Source: Acidobacteriota bacterium (GTDB lineage: Bacteria > Acidobacteriota > Terriglobia > Terriglobales > Acidobacteriaceae). Taken from it: a DNA stretch of 64,000 nucleotides. The DNA is taken from the NCBI GenBank assembly GCA_021778315.1, contig JAJYCQ010000001.1:62001-126000 (forward strand). The letters run 5' to 3'. Positions 17,466-25,417 of this stretch are shown here, in pieces (the first letter of the stretch is position 1; each line of letters begins with the position of its first letter). Below the pieces are notes generated by a model. It was not told the origin of the DNA and made no database searches. It saw only the letters and a list, made by a program, of their open reading frames with translations. The position numbers and the translations under genes were made by a program.

Positions 17466-18089
17466 TTAGAGGGGCTTGGCGAAGATGAGGTCGGAGCAGA
17501 TTTGGGTACCGACCTGGAAGGTGCGGGTACCGGCCTCGGTGAAGCCGTTGCGGCGGTAGAAGGCGATCGCGCGGAGGTTTCCGGCGTGGGTTCCGAGGAG
17601 GAGGCGGGTGCGGTGGAGGGCGAGGGCGTCGTCGACGGCGGCGTCCATGAGGGCCTGGGCGGGGCGGAGGCTGGGGATCGGGAGGCCGGCGGCGTCGAGG
17701 ACGGGGGCGGTGCGGAAGCGGGAGAAGAGGTAGATTCGCTTGAGCTCGATGTCGGTGGGGAGGACGGCGAGGGTGGGGAGCTCGGGGGTGCAGAGCATAG
17801 CGTAGCCGACGGGGGCTCCGGGTTCGGAGGGGAAGCCGGCGGCGGGGCTGCTGAGGGCGAGGGTGATGCGGGTGTTGGGGTCGGCGAGGTAGTGCTCGTA
17901 GGCCGCGGGGTTGTGGTGCTTTGCGGCATGGGCGATGATGTCGGGGCCGGGCAGCATCCAGGTGAAGGCTTCGAGGAAGGTGGCACCTCCGATGAGGGCG
18001 AGCGCGGGGGCGTCGGCTGGCGTGGCGCGGCGGAGGGTTACGGTTTCGACGAGGTCTTTGGTTGGTTCTTTGATGGGGTCAATTGGCAT
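17466..18089 (-). CDS. GNAT-family N-acetyltransferase
   Basis: Transfers an acetyl group from acetyl-CoA to an amine. The 207-residue product begins MPIDPIKEPTK and reaches the first GNAT strand at VTLRRATPADAPALALIGG. The core has VGYAMLCTPE, the strand ELKRIYLFSRFRTAPV that leads into the acetyl-CoA loop, and a C-terminal block LLLGTHAGNLRAIAFYRRNGF typical of the family. The classical Q/RxxGxG/A loop is weak (ALMDAAVDDAL follows), so the CoA site is somewhat divergent. The frame is open for about 100 codons upstream, but that segment overlaps the divergent photolyase gene and is rejected. The substrate is unknown. Confidence 0.8.
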   Translation of the reverse strand: MPIDPIKEPTKDLVETVTLRRATPADAPALALIGGATFLEAFTWMLPGPDIIAHAAKHHNPAAYEHYLADPNTRITLALSSPAAGFPSEPGAPVGYAMLCTPELPTLAVLPTDIELKRIYLFSRFRTAPVLDAAGLPIPSLRPAQALMDAAVDDALALHRTRLLLGTHAGNLRAIAFYRRNGFTEAGTRTFQVGTQICSDLIFAKPL

Positions 18090-18150
18090 GGCGTTTCTCG
18101 CAAGATCGATGGTAGCCGATGGCGGGGGTTGGGGTAGCGTGGGAGGTGCG

Positions 18151-19665
18151 ATGGAGAAGATTACGGAGTCGATGACGGTGCTGGAGAGGGACGCGGCGTA
18201 TGCGCGGAGGGCGGCGGCGTATGCCGAGGATGCTAGCGTGCCTAGGGAGTTGCGCGCATTGGCGGAGGACGCTCGGGTGACGGTGCGGCGGGGTGGAGCT
18301 CCGGCGGAGGAAGGGAAGTGCGTCGTGTACTGGATGCAGCGGGCGCAGCGGGGGAGGGATAACCATGCTCTGGATAAGGCGATTGCGGTGGGCAATGCGC
18401 TGGGGCTGCCGGTGGTGGTTTATTTTGCGGGGATCAAGAATTTTCCTCATGCGAATCTGCGGCACTATGCGTTTCTGAACCAGGGGCTGCCGGAGGTGGA
18501 GGAGGAGTGCGCGGAGCGGGGCGTGGGGTTCGTGATGCGTCGGGCAGCTCCCGGAAGTGCGGGGCCAGAAGGCCCTGGTGACGAAGACCATCTGAGATTT
18601 TTTGCCGATGTGAAGGCGGCGATGGTGATTGGCGATGAGAATCCGATGCGGGAGCCGGAGCGGTGGAGGGTTCGCGTGGCGGAGGAGTTGCGGGTTCCGT
18701 TCTGGACGGTTGATGCGGATGTGATTGTGCCGTCGAAGCTGCTGGAGAAGGCGCAGTACAGCGCGGCGGTGGCGAGGCCTCGGCTGTATCGGGCGCTGCC
18801 GGAGTTTCTTGTGCCGTATACGAATCCTCGCGCGGAGGTGGAGTGGAAGCAGCCTCGCGGGTTGCAGGCCGAGGATGTGCGAGCGGATATGACGCGGGGG
18901 TGGACAGAGTTCGATCGCAGCGTGAAGCCGGTGGAGGCGTGGATAGGTGGGCATCGCGCGGCGGTGAAGCGGCTACGCACATTTTGTGACGAGATGCTGG
19001 CGGGGTATGACAAGGATCGCAGCCGCCCGGAGGTGGATGGGTCGAGCAAGATGAGTCCGTATCTTCACTTCGGGCACCTTGGGCCGCAGACGATTGCGCT
19101 GGCGGTGGATGCTGCGGTGAAGCGCAATCCGAGCTTGCAGGCGGCTCGCGATAGCTACATGAATGAGCTGGTGGTGTGGCGCGAGTTGAGTGTGAATTTT
19201 GTGCGGTACCAGGCGGAGTATGACTCGCCGGGCTGCGCGGATAACTGGGCGAAGGAGACGATCGCCGAGCATGACCGCGATGAGCGTGAGGTGCTCTACA
19301 CGCTGCCTCAGCTGGAGGATGCGAAGACGCATGACGAGCTATGGAATGCGGCGCAGATCCAGATGGTGCGGTATGGGTGGATGCATAACTACCTGCGAAT
19401 GTACTGGGCGAAGAAGATTGTGGAGTGGACTCCGAATGTGCGGATCGCGATGAAGGTCGCGATTTATCTGAACGACAAATATGAGCTGGACGGGCGCGAT
19501 CCGGGAGGGTATGCGGGGATTGCGTGGTCGATGCTGGGCAAGTTCGATCGGGTGTGGTTTGACAGGCCGATCTTCGGCAAGCGGAGGTATATGTCGGGAG
19601 CGAGCACGGGGAAGAAGTTCATGTCGGCGCTGTATATTCAGCAGGCAAACTCGCTGCCGGAGTGA
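18151..19665 (+). CDS. phr: Class II deoxyribodipyrimidine photolyase
   Basis: Light-driven repair enzyme that splits cyclobutane pyrimidine dimers using FADH-. Class II features are clear: CVVYWMQRAQRGRDNHALDKAI near the start, the FAD-site segment KMSPYLHFGHLGPQTIAL, the long YDSPGCADNWAKETIAEHDRD region, and the C-terminal block MVRYGWMHNYLRMYWAKKI with RYMSGASTGKKF. The length of 504 residues fits class II rather than the shorter class I E. coli type. The ATG at 18151 follows GGGAGG. The frame is open 80 codons further upstream, but that part overlaps the divergent GNAT gene. The 61-base gap between the two starts must contain both promoters. Confidence 0.93.
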   Translation: MEKITESMTVLERDAAYARRAAAYAEDASVPRELRALAEDARVTVRRGGAPAEEGKCVVYWMQRAQRGRDNHALDKAIAVGNALGLPVVVYFAGIKNFPHANLRHYAFLNQGLPEVEEECAERGVGFVMRRAAPGSAGPEGPGDEDHLRFFADVKAAMVIGDENPMREPERWRVRVAEELRVPFWTVDADVIVPSKLLEKAQYSAAVARPRLYRALPEFLVPYTNPRAEVEWKQPRGLQAEDVRADMTRGWTEFDRSVKPVEAWIGGHRAAVKRLRTFCDEMLAGYDKDRSRPEVDGSSKMSPYLHFGHLGPQTIALAVDAAVKRNPSLQAARDSYMNELVVWRELSVNFVRYQAEYDSPGCADNWAKETIAEHDRDEREVLYTLPQLEDAKTHDELWNAAQIQMVRYGWMHNYLRMYWAKKIVEWTPNVRIAMKVAIYLNDKYELDGRDPGGYAGIAWSMLGKFDRVWFDRPIFGKRRYMSGASTGKKFMSALYIQQANSLPE

Positions 19666-19893
19666 GTGAGACGTGGAAACGCGACGCATGGAATGCGCGA
19701 AATAATGTTTAAGTTTTGAAACTTTTCACTGTGCATCGTATTTCCGCGTACGTCGATTTGAACGCCCCGTTTGCGCGGGCGACCCGTCTAACAAAGGGAA
19801 TGGCGTAGAGGATATGCGCGATTCCCGGCATTCTCCGATTGCTTGTGAGGTTGCACTGCAACTCTCGATTTTCAAACGAAAGGAACTCTTCCC

Positions 19894-20445
19894 ATGAAAA
19901 TGAAATGGATCACGACCCTCCCCGTCGCTGCTGCGCTTCTTGTTGTGCCGTCAATCACTCGCGCACAGGATGTAGTATCGGATACTCCCGGGATCGTAGC
20001 TTTCACGCACGGACTGGATGCCCATAAGCTCGTGGCCGGAGCAGTCGTGCGTGTACAACTCACGAACACTGTTCGCTTCGCCGATGGAACGAAGCTTCCC
20101 GATGGCACATGGTTGAGTGCGACGGTGGTGCAGGACTCGTTGCAGCGCGGCAATGTACGGCTGGCGCTGCGCTTCACGAAGGCGCAGTTGAAAAACGGCA
20201 AGACGATCCCGATCAAGGCGACGATCCTTGGGGTCTCGAGCAATGACAGCGCGGCCACCGATTTGGTGATGCCGATACCGCACAGCTCGAAAGATGCTGT
20301 GGATATAGAGGGAGTCACCTCAGGTGTCGATCTGCACAGCAAGGTGAGCAGCCCGGACTCGGGTGTGTTTGTCAGCAAGACGAAGGCCGATGTGAAGTTG
20401 AACACGGAGACTGAGATGGAGTTGGCAATCACTCCCGCGATGTAA
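19894..20445 (+). CDS. Secreted protein of unknown function, 183 residues
   Basis: A signal peptide is clear (MKMKWITTLPVAAALLVVPS, cleavage after TRAQ near residue 25). The mature part is beta-rich, with alternating hydrophobic residues: VAGAVVRVQLTNTVRFADG, LSATVVQDSLQRGNVRLALR, IPIKATILGVSS. It has no cysteine and no catalytic motif that I recognise. AAAGGA lies upstream of the ATG. The 228-base spacer before it is relatively AT-rich and holds AAGTTT-TG-AAACTT at 19710-19723, possibly part of a terminator for the photolyase gene. A periplasmic role is likely; nothing more can be said. Confidence 0.75.
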   Translation: MKMKWITTLPVAAALLVVPSITRAQDVVSDTPGIVAFTHGLDAHKLVAGAVVRVQLTNTVRFADGTKLPDGTWLSATVVQDSLQRGNVRLALRFTKAQLKNGKTIPIKATILGVSSNDSAATDLVMPIPHSSKDAVDIEGVTSGVDLHSKVSSPDSGVFVSKTKADVKLNTETEMELAITPAM

Positions 20446-20665
20446 GGCTGGAACGATGTAAGCGAATGGCAGTGGCAAACGAGCCTATTCCGGTGCAGCA
20501 CGATTGCACTGGGAGTGGGCTTTGTGCTGTCAGGTGACGGAAGGCGGTTGCTTCATGGAGTTGGAGGGTGTGGAGGCGCGCAAGTTTTGGGGGCTGAGGT
20601 TTGCAGGGTGGAAGGGCTGCGGGGTTCTCTGGCCGGAGGACGTAAAGGCGGGGTAAGCTGGGGGT

Positions 20666-21796
20666 ATGAGGAGCGTCGTCGGCGCAGTGTCGTTGGGACT
20701 GGTGTTGATGGTGGGAGTTGTGCGGGCGGAGAAGCCGGCGGCGGTGTTCCATGTCGGGGTGACGACGAGGGTGTTTCATCCGACGAACCTGGTGCGGAAT
20801 TGGCGGGGCGAGCCGGAGAAGGGGTTGCGGTGCGTGGTGTGGTATCCGGCGGTGGAGTCGGCTGCGGAGGTGAAGCAGTTTGTGGGGCCGAAGGGCGTGG
20901 CCAGCACGTCAGAGGCTGGGGCTCTGTTTGAGGCGGGGATGGCGGCAACGGATGCGGCGTTGGCTGCGGGGCCGAAGAAGGGATGGCCGCTGGTGCTGTT
21001 GTCGCATGAGACAGGGGGGTCGGCGATGCAGATGGCGTGGCTGGGAACGGCGCTGGCGCGGGCTGGATTTGTGGTCGTGGCCGTGGACCACCCGGGAAGC
21101 AGCGCGAGTGGCAAGCTGACGCCCGAGGGCCTGACGCTGTGGTGGGAGCGGGCGACGGACCTGAGCCAGGCGCTGGATGGGATGCTGGCGGATGAGGAGT
21201 TTGGGAAGAAGATCGACGACAGTCGAATCGGTGCGGCGGGATTTTCGCTGGGAGGGTACACGGTGCTGGAGCTGGCGGGAGCGCAGACCGATGTGAGCGA
21301 ATTTTTTGCGATGTGCAAGGAGAATATTGACGCGGCGGTGTGTCATCTGCCGGAGATGCGGGGGATGGGCACTCCGCAGGAGGCGCTGCGGTCGGTGCGG
21401 AAGACCAGCGCGATCTCGCTGGCGCGGTCCAATGAGTTGTACAGCGACGACCGCATCGACGCGGTGTTTGCGATTGCTCCGGCGGTGGCGTTCACGATGA
21501 CCGAGGACAGCCTTCGCTCCATCCGGCTGCCGGTGGAGGCCGTGGTGGGAGACGCCGACAGCGTCGCTCCGCCGAAGGACAACGCAGCGTATGTGCGCAA
21601 TGAGGTGCGGGGAGCGAAGCTGACGCTGCTGCCGCATGTCGATCACTACACGTTTATGGATACGTGCACGGAGGAGGGCCGGAAGAAGGTGGAACGGTAT
21701 TGCGAGGATGGGAAGGGCGTCGATCTGGATGCTGGCCATGCGAAGGTCGCGGGGATGGCCGTGGGTTTTTTTGAGAAGTCGCTGCACGGGAGGTAG
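20666..21796 (+). CDS. Exported alpha/beta hydrolase (PAF-acetylhydrolase/dienelactone-hydrolase-like)
   Basis: A 376-residue serine hydrolase with a signal peptide (MRSVVGAVSLGLVLMVGVVRA). The fold shows a strand and oxyanion region WPLVLLSHETGGS, a strand VVVAVDHPGSS, the nucleophile elbow GFSLGG (Ser194), an acid candidate in VVGDADSVAPP and a base candidate in LPHVDHYTFMDTC. Two Cys pairs in the mature part (MCKENIDAAVC and the CTEEGRKKVERYC segment) could form disulfides in the periplasm. Several dienelactone-hydrolase and platelet-activating-factor acetylhydrolase relatives share this layout; the substrate is unknown. It is convergent with the methyltransferase gene across a repeat-filled 40-base spacer. 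Confidence 0.8.
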   Translation: MRSVVGAVSLGLVLMVGVVRAEKPAAVFHVGVTTRVFHPTNLVRNWRGEPEKGLRCVVWYPAVESAAEVKQFVGPKGVASTSEAGALFEAGMAATDAALAAGPKKGWPLVLLSHETGGSAMQMAWLGTALARAGFVVVAVDHPGSSASGKLTPEGLTLWWERATDLSQALDGMLADEEFGKKIDDSRIGAAGFSLGGYTVLELAGAQTDVSEFFAMCKENIDAAVCHLPEMRGMGTPQEALRSVRKTSAISLARSNELYSDDRIDAVFAIAPAVAFTMTEDSLRSIRLPVEAVVGDADSVAPPKDNAAYVRNEVRGAKLTLLPHVDHYTFMDTCTEEGRKKVERYCEDGKGVDLDAGHAKVAGMAVGFFEKSLHGR

Positions 21797-21797
21797 T

Positions 21798-21840
21798 AGG
21801 GCTCAGTGCGGAGGGCTCAGGGCCCAGGGGTTAGGGCTAG
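21798..21840. repeat. Micro-repeat AGGGCTCAG at a convergent junction
   Basis: AGGGCTCAG occurs at 21798-21806 and 21812-21820, with AGGGCTAG at 21833-21840. The last copy runs into the stop codon of the methyltransferase gene. Confidence 0.6.
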
Positions 21841-23165
21841 TCGACGCGGAGGATGAGGCATTTGAGGTAGCGGGTCTCGGGGAGGGTGAGGATTTCGGGG
21901 TGGTCGGGGGCGGCGGCGTGGGTGGAGAGGAGTTGGACGCGGCGGCCAGCGTCGACGGCGGCGGCGGTGACGATGTTGGTGAACTCAGCGAGCGAGACGT
22001 GGTGCGAGCAGGAGTTGGTGATGAGGGTTCCTCCGGGGGAGAGCAGGCGGAGGGCACGGAGGTTGAGCTCCTTGTAGCCGCGGAGAGCTCCCTCGGTGGC
22101 TCGCTTGGATTTGGCGAAGGCGGGTGGGTCGAGGACGATGGCGTCGAAGATGTCGTCGGGTGAGTTGGACTTGCGGGCGGTGTCGTCGAGGTGGCGGAGG
22201 TAGTCGAAGGCGTCGGCTTCCAGCCACTCGACGTCTGAGGTGATGGAAGGGTTGAGCAGGAGGTTGCGGTCGGCGGCTTCGAGGGCGGAGCGACTTGCGT
22301 CGACTCCGGTGACGTGGGCGCAGACCTGGGCGAGATGCAGGGCGAAGCCGCCTTGGTAGGTGCAGATGTCGAGAGCTTTGTTAGTGCGGCCTGAGGCTGC
22401 GACGGCGTTTGCGGCGGCGGCGTAGTTGAGGCGCTGGTCGAGGAAGGCTCCGGTCTTCTGGCCGCTGGCGGAGTCGTAGTGGAAGCGGAGGCCGTTGAGG
22501 GCGAAGGTGGTGGTGGCAGGTGCGGCCTGGTCGGAGTCTCGCTGGGAACCGGTGCGGAAGGAGAGGCCGTTGGGGGCGATGGAGTCGACGTTGGTGGTGA
22601 AGAGCGGGCCGGGTGCGGGAGTGGGAAGCTGCTCGAGTTCGCGGATGCGCGGGTCGGGGCGCTCCCAGATGGTGAGGCCGGACTTCTCGTGCGCGAAGGC
22701 GTTGGTGAGAGCGGTGATGAGGACGGCGCGGACGTCGTCCTGCGCTGTGCCCTGGGTGAGAAGTTGGAGTAGGACGAGGTCGTTGTAGCGGTCTGCGACG
22801 ATGCCGGGGAGGTTGTCGGCCTCGGAGAAGATGAGGCGGTGGGCGTTGGTGGACGCGGTGATGGGGACGAGCTGGCGACGGAGTTCGAGCGCGCGGTCGA
22901 TGCGGGTGCGGAGCTCGGCGAGGTACTGCTTGCGGGACAGCGCGGGCGTGCGCGAGATGAGCCGCGCTGCGATCTGCGAGGCGCTGGAGTAGAGCGCTGT
23001 TCCGAGCGGAATTTCGCGCGAGTCGGTGAGGGTGACGAGCGAGCCGGGCTCGAGCGAGGCAGAGGACTGCTGCGATTCGAGGTCGGTGCGGTAGACCCAG
23101 AGGTGGCCGGCGCGAAGGCGGTCGGCGGCGCGCCGGGTGATGCGGAGAGTGGTTGCGGTCGTCAT
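21837..23165 (-). CDS. rlmI: Class I SAM-dependent rRNA methyltransferase (RlmI-like)
   Basis: Predicted 23S rRNA cytosine-C5 methyltransferase. The 442 residues show an N-terminal PUA domain (about 1-90, RITRRAADRLRAGHLWVYRTD through LGTALYSSASQIAARLI), the middle EEHD-like segment (NAHRLIFSEADNLPGIVADRY), and a Rossmann methyltransferase core from about 230: LDICTYQGGFALHLAQ (motif I), GVDASRSALEAADRN, catalytic motif IV IVLDPPAFAKSK, and a cysteine in TNSCSHHVSL at motif VI. This matches E. coli RlmI (m5C1962). Other members of the COG1092 group have different positions, so the exact target is inferred. The ATG at 23165 is chosen over a TTG nine bases upstream. Confidence 0.87.
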   Translation of the reverse strand: MTTATTLRITRRAADRLRAGHLWVYRTDLESQQSSASLEPGSLVTLTDSREIPLGTALYSSASQIAARLISRTPALSRKQYLAELRTRIDRALELRRQLVPITASTNAHRLIFSEADNLPGIVADRYNDLVLLQLLTQGTAQDDVRAVLITALTNAFAHEKSGLTIWERPDPRIRELEQLPTPAPGPLFTTNVDSIAPNGLSFRTGSQRDSDQAAPATTTFALNGLRFHYDSASGQKTGAFLDQRLNYAAAANAVAASGRTNKALDICTYQGGFALHLAQVCAHVTGVDASRSALEAADRNLLLNPSITSDVEWLEADAFDYLRHLDDTARKSNSPDDIFDAIVLDPPAFAKSKRATEGALRGYKELNLRALRLLSPGGTLITNSCSHHVSLAEFTNIVTAAAVDAGRRVQLLSTHAAAPDHPEILTLPETRYLKCLILRVD

Positions 23166-23253
23166 CTGCTTCAAGTGTAGTCGCCGCCTGTAGCCGGGGC
23201 TGCCGTGCTCCCACGCCTGCGCGATGACAGCGCAGGCGCGGGACGCGATCTGG

Positions 23254-24003
23254 CTACCAGGGGACGATGCCCTGGCTGTCAGAGTAGGTGCCGGTGGGGC
23301 CGTCGTCGGGGAGGAGCGCGAGGCGAATGGTTTCAGCCGCTCCTTCAGGGACGGTCTGCGTGCCGCGATTGCCGTTGAGGTCCGTGGCGGTGTAACCGGG
23401 GTCGGAAGAGTTGACCTTGATTGGCGTGTCGCGGAGCTCGTAGGCGAGGTGTACGGTGAGCATGTTCAGAGCAGCTTTTGAGGCGTTGTAGCCGAGAGGC
23501 TTGACGGCGGAGTGCTGCCACGTGGGGTCGGCGTTCTGGGTGAGCGAGCCGAGGCCGCTCGAGACGTTGACGATGCGCGCAGAGGGAGCCTTGCGCAGCA
23601 GCGGCAGCATGGCCTGAGAGACCGCGACGGCGCCGAGGAAGTTGATGCGCATGGTGCGTTCGACGGCGTCGAAGCTGACGGTTGAGGCCGGGCCGTCGCC
23701 GGGGTCGGCGATGGCGGCGTTGTTGACGAGGATGTCGAGATGACCGTAATCGGAGGAGATGGTGGTGGCCGCTGCGGTGATGCTGGCGTTGTCGGCGAGG
23801 TCGAGGTGGAGGTAGCGCGCGTGGAGCCCTTCGGCGGTGAGTTTGGCGGCGGCTGCTTCGCCGAGGGCGGCGTTGCGAGCTCCGACGAGGGCGGTGGCTC
23901 CAGTACGTGCGATCTGGCGGGCGACTTCGAAGCCGATGCCCTTGTTGGCTCCGGTGATGAGGGCGATCTTAGTGGTGGGTGTCTGGGCGGTGGGTGTGGT
24001 CAT
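23254..24003 (-). CDS. SDR-family oxidoreductase
   Basis: Short-chain NAD(P)-dependent dehydrogenase of 249 residues. The cofactor motif is TGANKGIG (17-24), followed by a basic residue in GARN, which leans to NADPH. NNAAIAD stabilises the fold. The catalytic serine lies in IVNVSSG (148-149), and Tyr172 and Lys176 are in YNASK. The closest look is to plant-carbonyl-reductase-like SDRs that reduce quinones or aldehydes (inference). AGGAGA precedes the ATG. It is divergent from a TetR gene with an 86-base gap, so it is a likely target of that regulator. Confidence 0.88.
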   Translation of the reverse strand: MTTPTAQTPTTKIALITGANKGIGFEVARQIARTGATALVGARNAALGEAAAAKLTAEGLHARYLHLDLADNASITAAATTISSDYGHLDILVNNAAIADPGDGPASTVSFDAVERTMRINFLGAVAVSQAMLPLLRKAPSARIVNVSSGLGSLTQNADPTWQHSAVKPLGYNASKAALNMLTVHLAYELRDTPIKVNSSDPGYTATDLNGNRGTQTVPEGAAETIRLALLPDDGPTGTYSDSQGIVPW

Positions 24004-24024
24004 GCGATGTCTCCTGTTGAAGCG

Positions 24025-24079
24025 GGTTAGGCGTTTAGACTGGCTTCAGTGGGTTAGATGAAGAAAGCTTCAGGTTAGG
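24025..24079. promoter_or_regulatory. Candidate TetR operator region (GGTTAG repeats and TGAAG dyad)
   Basis: The SDR/TetR intergenic region holds three GGTTAG words (near 24025, 24052 and 24073) and the inverted repeat TGAAG-AAAG-CTTCA at 24059-24072. Such sites are expected between a TetR gene and its divergent target, but which one is bound cannot be seen. Confidence 0.35.
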
Positions 24080-24089
24080 ACTTCGCATT

Positions 24090-24737
24090 ATGAAGAAGGC
24101 TGCGCGGAAATCGATTCGATCAAGAAAGACGCCGGTGCAGAGCCGGTCGAGCGCGACGGTGGAGGCGATCCTCGAAGCGACGATTCAGGTTTTGACGACT
24201 GCCGGCGAGGAGCATTTGACGACGACGCTGATCGCGGCGCGGGCGGGAGTATCGGTGGGAACGCTGTATCAGTATTTTCCGAATAAGCAGTCTGTGTTGC
24301 ATGCGGTGTTGGAGAAGCACCTGACGAAGGTGGTGGAGGCATTGGAGGGGGCTTGCTCGGAGGCTCGTGGCGAGCCGGTTGCGGTGATGGCGGAGAGGAT
24401 TGTGGAGGCATTTGTGAGGGCGAAGCTGGAGCGTGCGGACGCGTCGGTGGCGCTGTATGCGGTGTCGGCAAATGCAGAGGCGAATGCGCTGATGCAGCGG
24501 CTGCGGCGAAGGTCGTTGAAGGCCTTGATCAGCATGCTGGGCACGACGCCGGATGCTTCGTTCGAGGAGGTTACTGGCATTGCGGAGATGTTGTATGCGG
24601 CGATGGCAGGAGCGACGCGCGCGGTGCTGGAGGGAGGAGCGACGCCGAAGATGGTGCGGTCGCTGCGAGAGCAGCTGGTGGTGTTGTGCGGAGCTTATCT
24701 TGCGGCGGCGGGAGGCCGGGTTACGGAGCAGGGCTGA
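24090..24737 (+). CDS. TetR-family transcriptional regulator (SDR-linked)
   Basis: Repressor with an N-terminal TetR helix-turn-helix: VEAILEATIQVLTTAGEEHL, TTTLIAARAGVSVGTLYQYF and PNKQSVLHAVLEKHL (about residues 22-72). The C-terminal helical ligand domain is variable. The first 20 residues are Lys/Arg-rich, which often helps DNA binding. The 215-residue length is normal. It is divergent from an SDR gene and probably represses it until a small aldehyde- or quinone-like ligand binds (inference). The stop codon lies 17 bases inside the end of the convergent UPF0303 gene. Confidence 0.88.
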   Translation: MKKAARKSIRSRKTPVQSRSSATVEAILEATIQVLTTAGEEHLTTTLIAARAGVSVGTLYQYFPNKQSVLHAVLEKHLTKVVEALEGACSEARGEPVAVMAERIVEAFVRAKLERADASVALYAVSANAEANALMQRLRRRSLKALISMLGTTPDASFEEVTGIAEMLYAAMAGATRAVLEGGATPKMVRSLREQLVVLCGAYLAAAGGRVTEQG

Positions 24738-25263
24738 GCTGCGGGACGGTGATGTGGAGGTACTCGGCGATGGCTGCGGCGACGAGGTTGTGGTCGTCGC
24801 GTTGGGGTAGACCGGAGAGGACGATGGTGCCCGCGATCAGGTCGCTGCCGACTTCGATTTCGCCTTCGACTTTGAGCCAGAGAGGGAAGCCTCCACCGTG
24901 CGCGGCGTAGTCGGTTTCGCTGAGGCCATGCGCGGATTCGAGGGTGGCGTTGTCGCGCGCAAGCTCGCGGCCAATGGCGTAGGTGCTGCGGTGCAGGCGA
25001 TGGACGGTGTTGCGCTTGCGACGAATCCAGTCGGCCTGCGAGGGCTTGGCGCCGGGCGTGGTGCAGGCAAAGAGGAGCTGGCCGTCGCACTCGATCTCGA
25101 CCGTGCCACCGGCCTTGCGAGCGAGCAGCGCGGAGTGAAGCAGCGAGCCCAGTTGCCATGCGGCGTCGGGATCGAAGGAGGGGAAGCGGAGCAGGGCTTC
25201 CTGCTGGGTCAGGACTTCGAGGTCGGCGGAGGGGTCGGGGATGGGGTTGGCGGCTGCGTTCAT
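24721..25263 (-). CDS. UPF0303/GlcG-HbpS-like protein (heme-degrading domain family)
   Basis: A 180-residue cytosolic protein of the UPF0303 group, a branch of the GlcG/HbpS (heme-degrading domain) fold. Visible are a helical start with DLEVLTQQEALLRFPSFDPDAAWQLG, the central TVEIECDGQLLFACTTPG, the conserved DWIRRKRNTVHRLHRSTYAIGREL, and the glycine-rich AAHGGGFPLWLKVEGEIEVG that typifies the fold. Function in bacteria is not established. The frame stays open 55 codons upstream, but the ATG at 25263 begins where the family begins. It overlaps the convergent TetR gene by 17 bases. Confidence 0.78.
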   Translation of the reverse strand: MNAAANPIPDPSADLEVLTQQEALLRFPSFDPDAAWQLGSLLHSALLARKAGGTVEIECDGQLLFACTTPGAKPSQADWIRRKRNTVHRLHRSTYAIGRELARDNATLESAHGLSETDYAAHGGGFPLWLKVEGEIEVGSDLIAGTIVLSGLPQRDDHNLVAAAIAEYLHITVPQLSPAP

Positions 25264-25417
25264 GAGGCGTGTGTCTCCGTGGCCTCTATGGTACGGGCTG
25301 GGAGGGGTTTTGCGAGTGGTTGGTTTATGGTTTCTAGCGGCTGCTAGTATGGCGCTGCGCGGTAATGGGCGTCCACGGAATGCGTGGAGGCACGAGGCGG
25401 ATGAGCGGAGGTAGCGA

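Noticed and set aside
19710..19723. AAGTTT-TG-AAACTT as a definite terminator of the photolyase gene
   Set aside because: The stem is only six AT-rich pairs with a two-base loop; too weak to call, so it is only mentioned with the following gene.
20555..20656. Possible 33-residue gene before the hydrolase
   Set aside because: It has Trp and Gly but no ribosome-binding site and no hydrophobic segment or domain pattern, and it ends just before another gene's start region.
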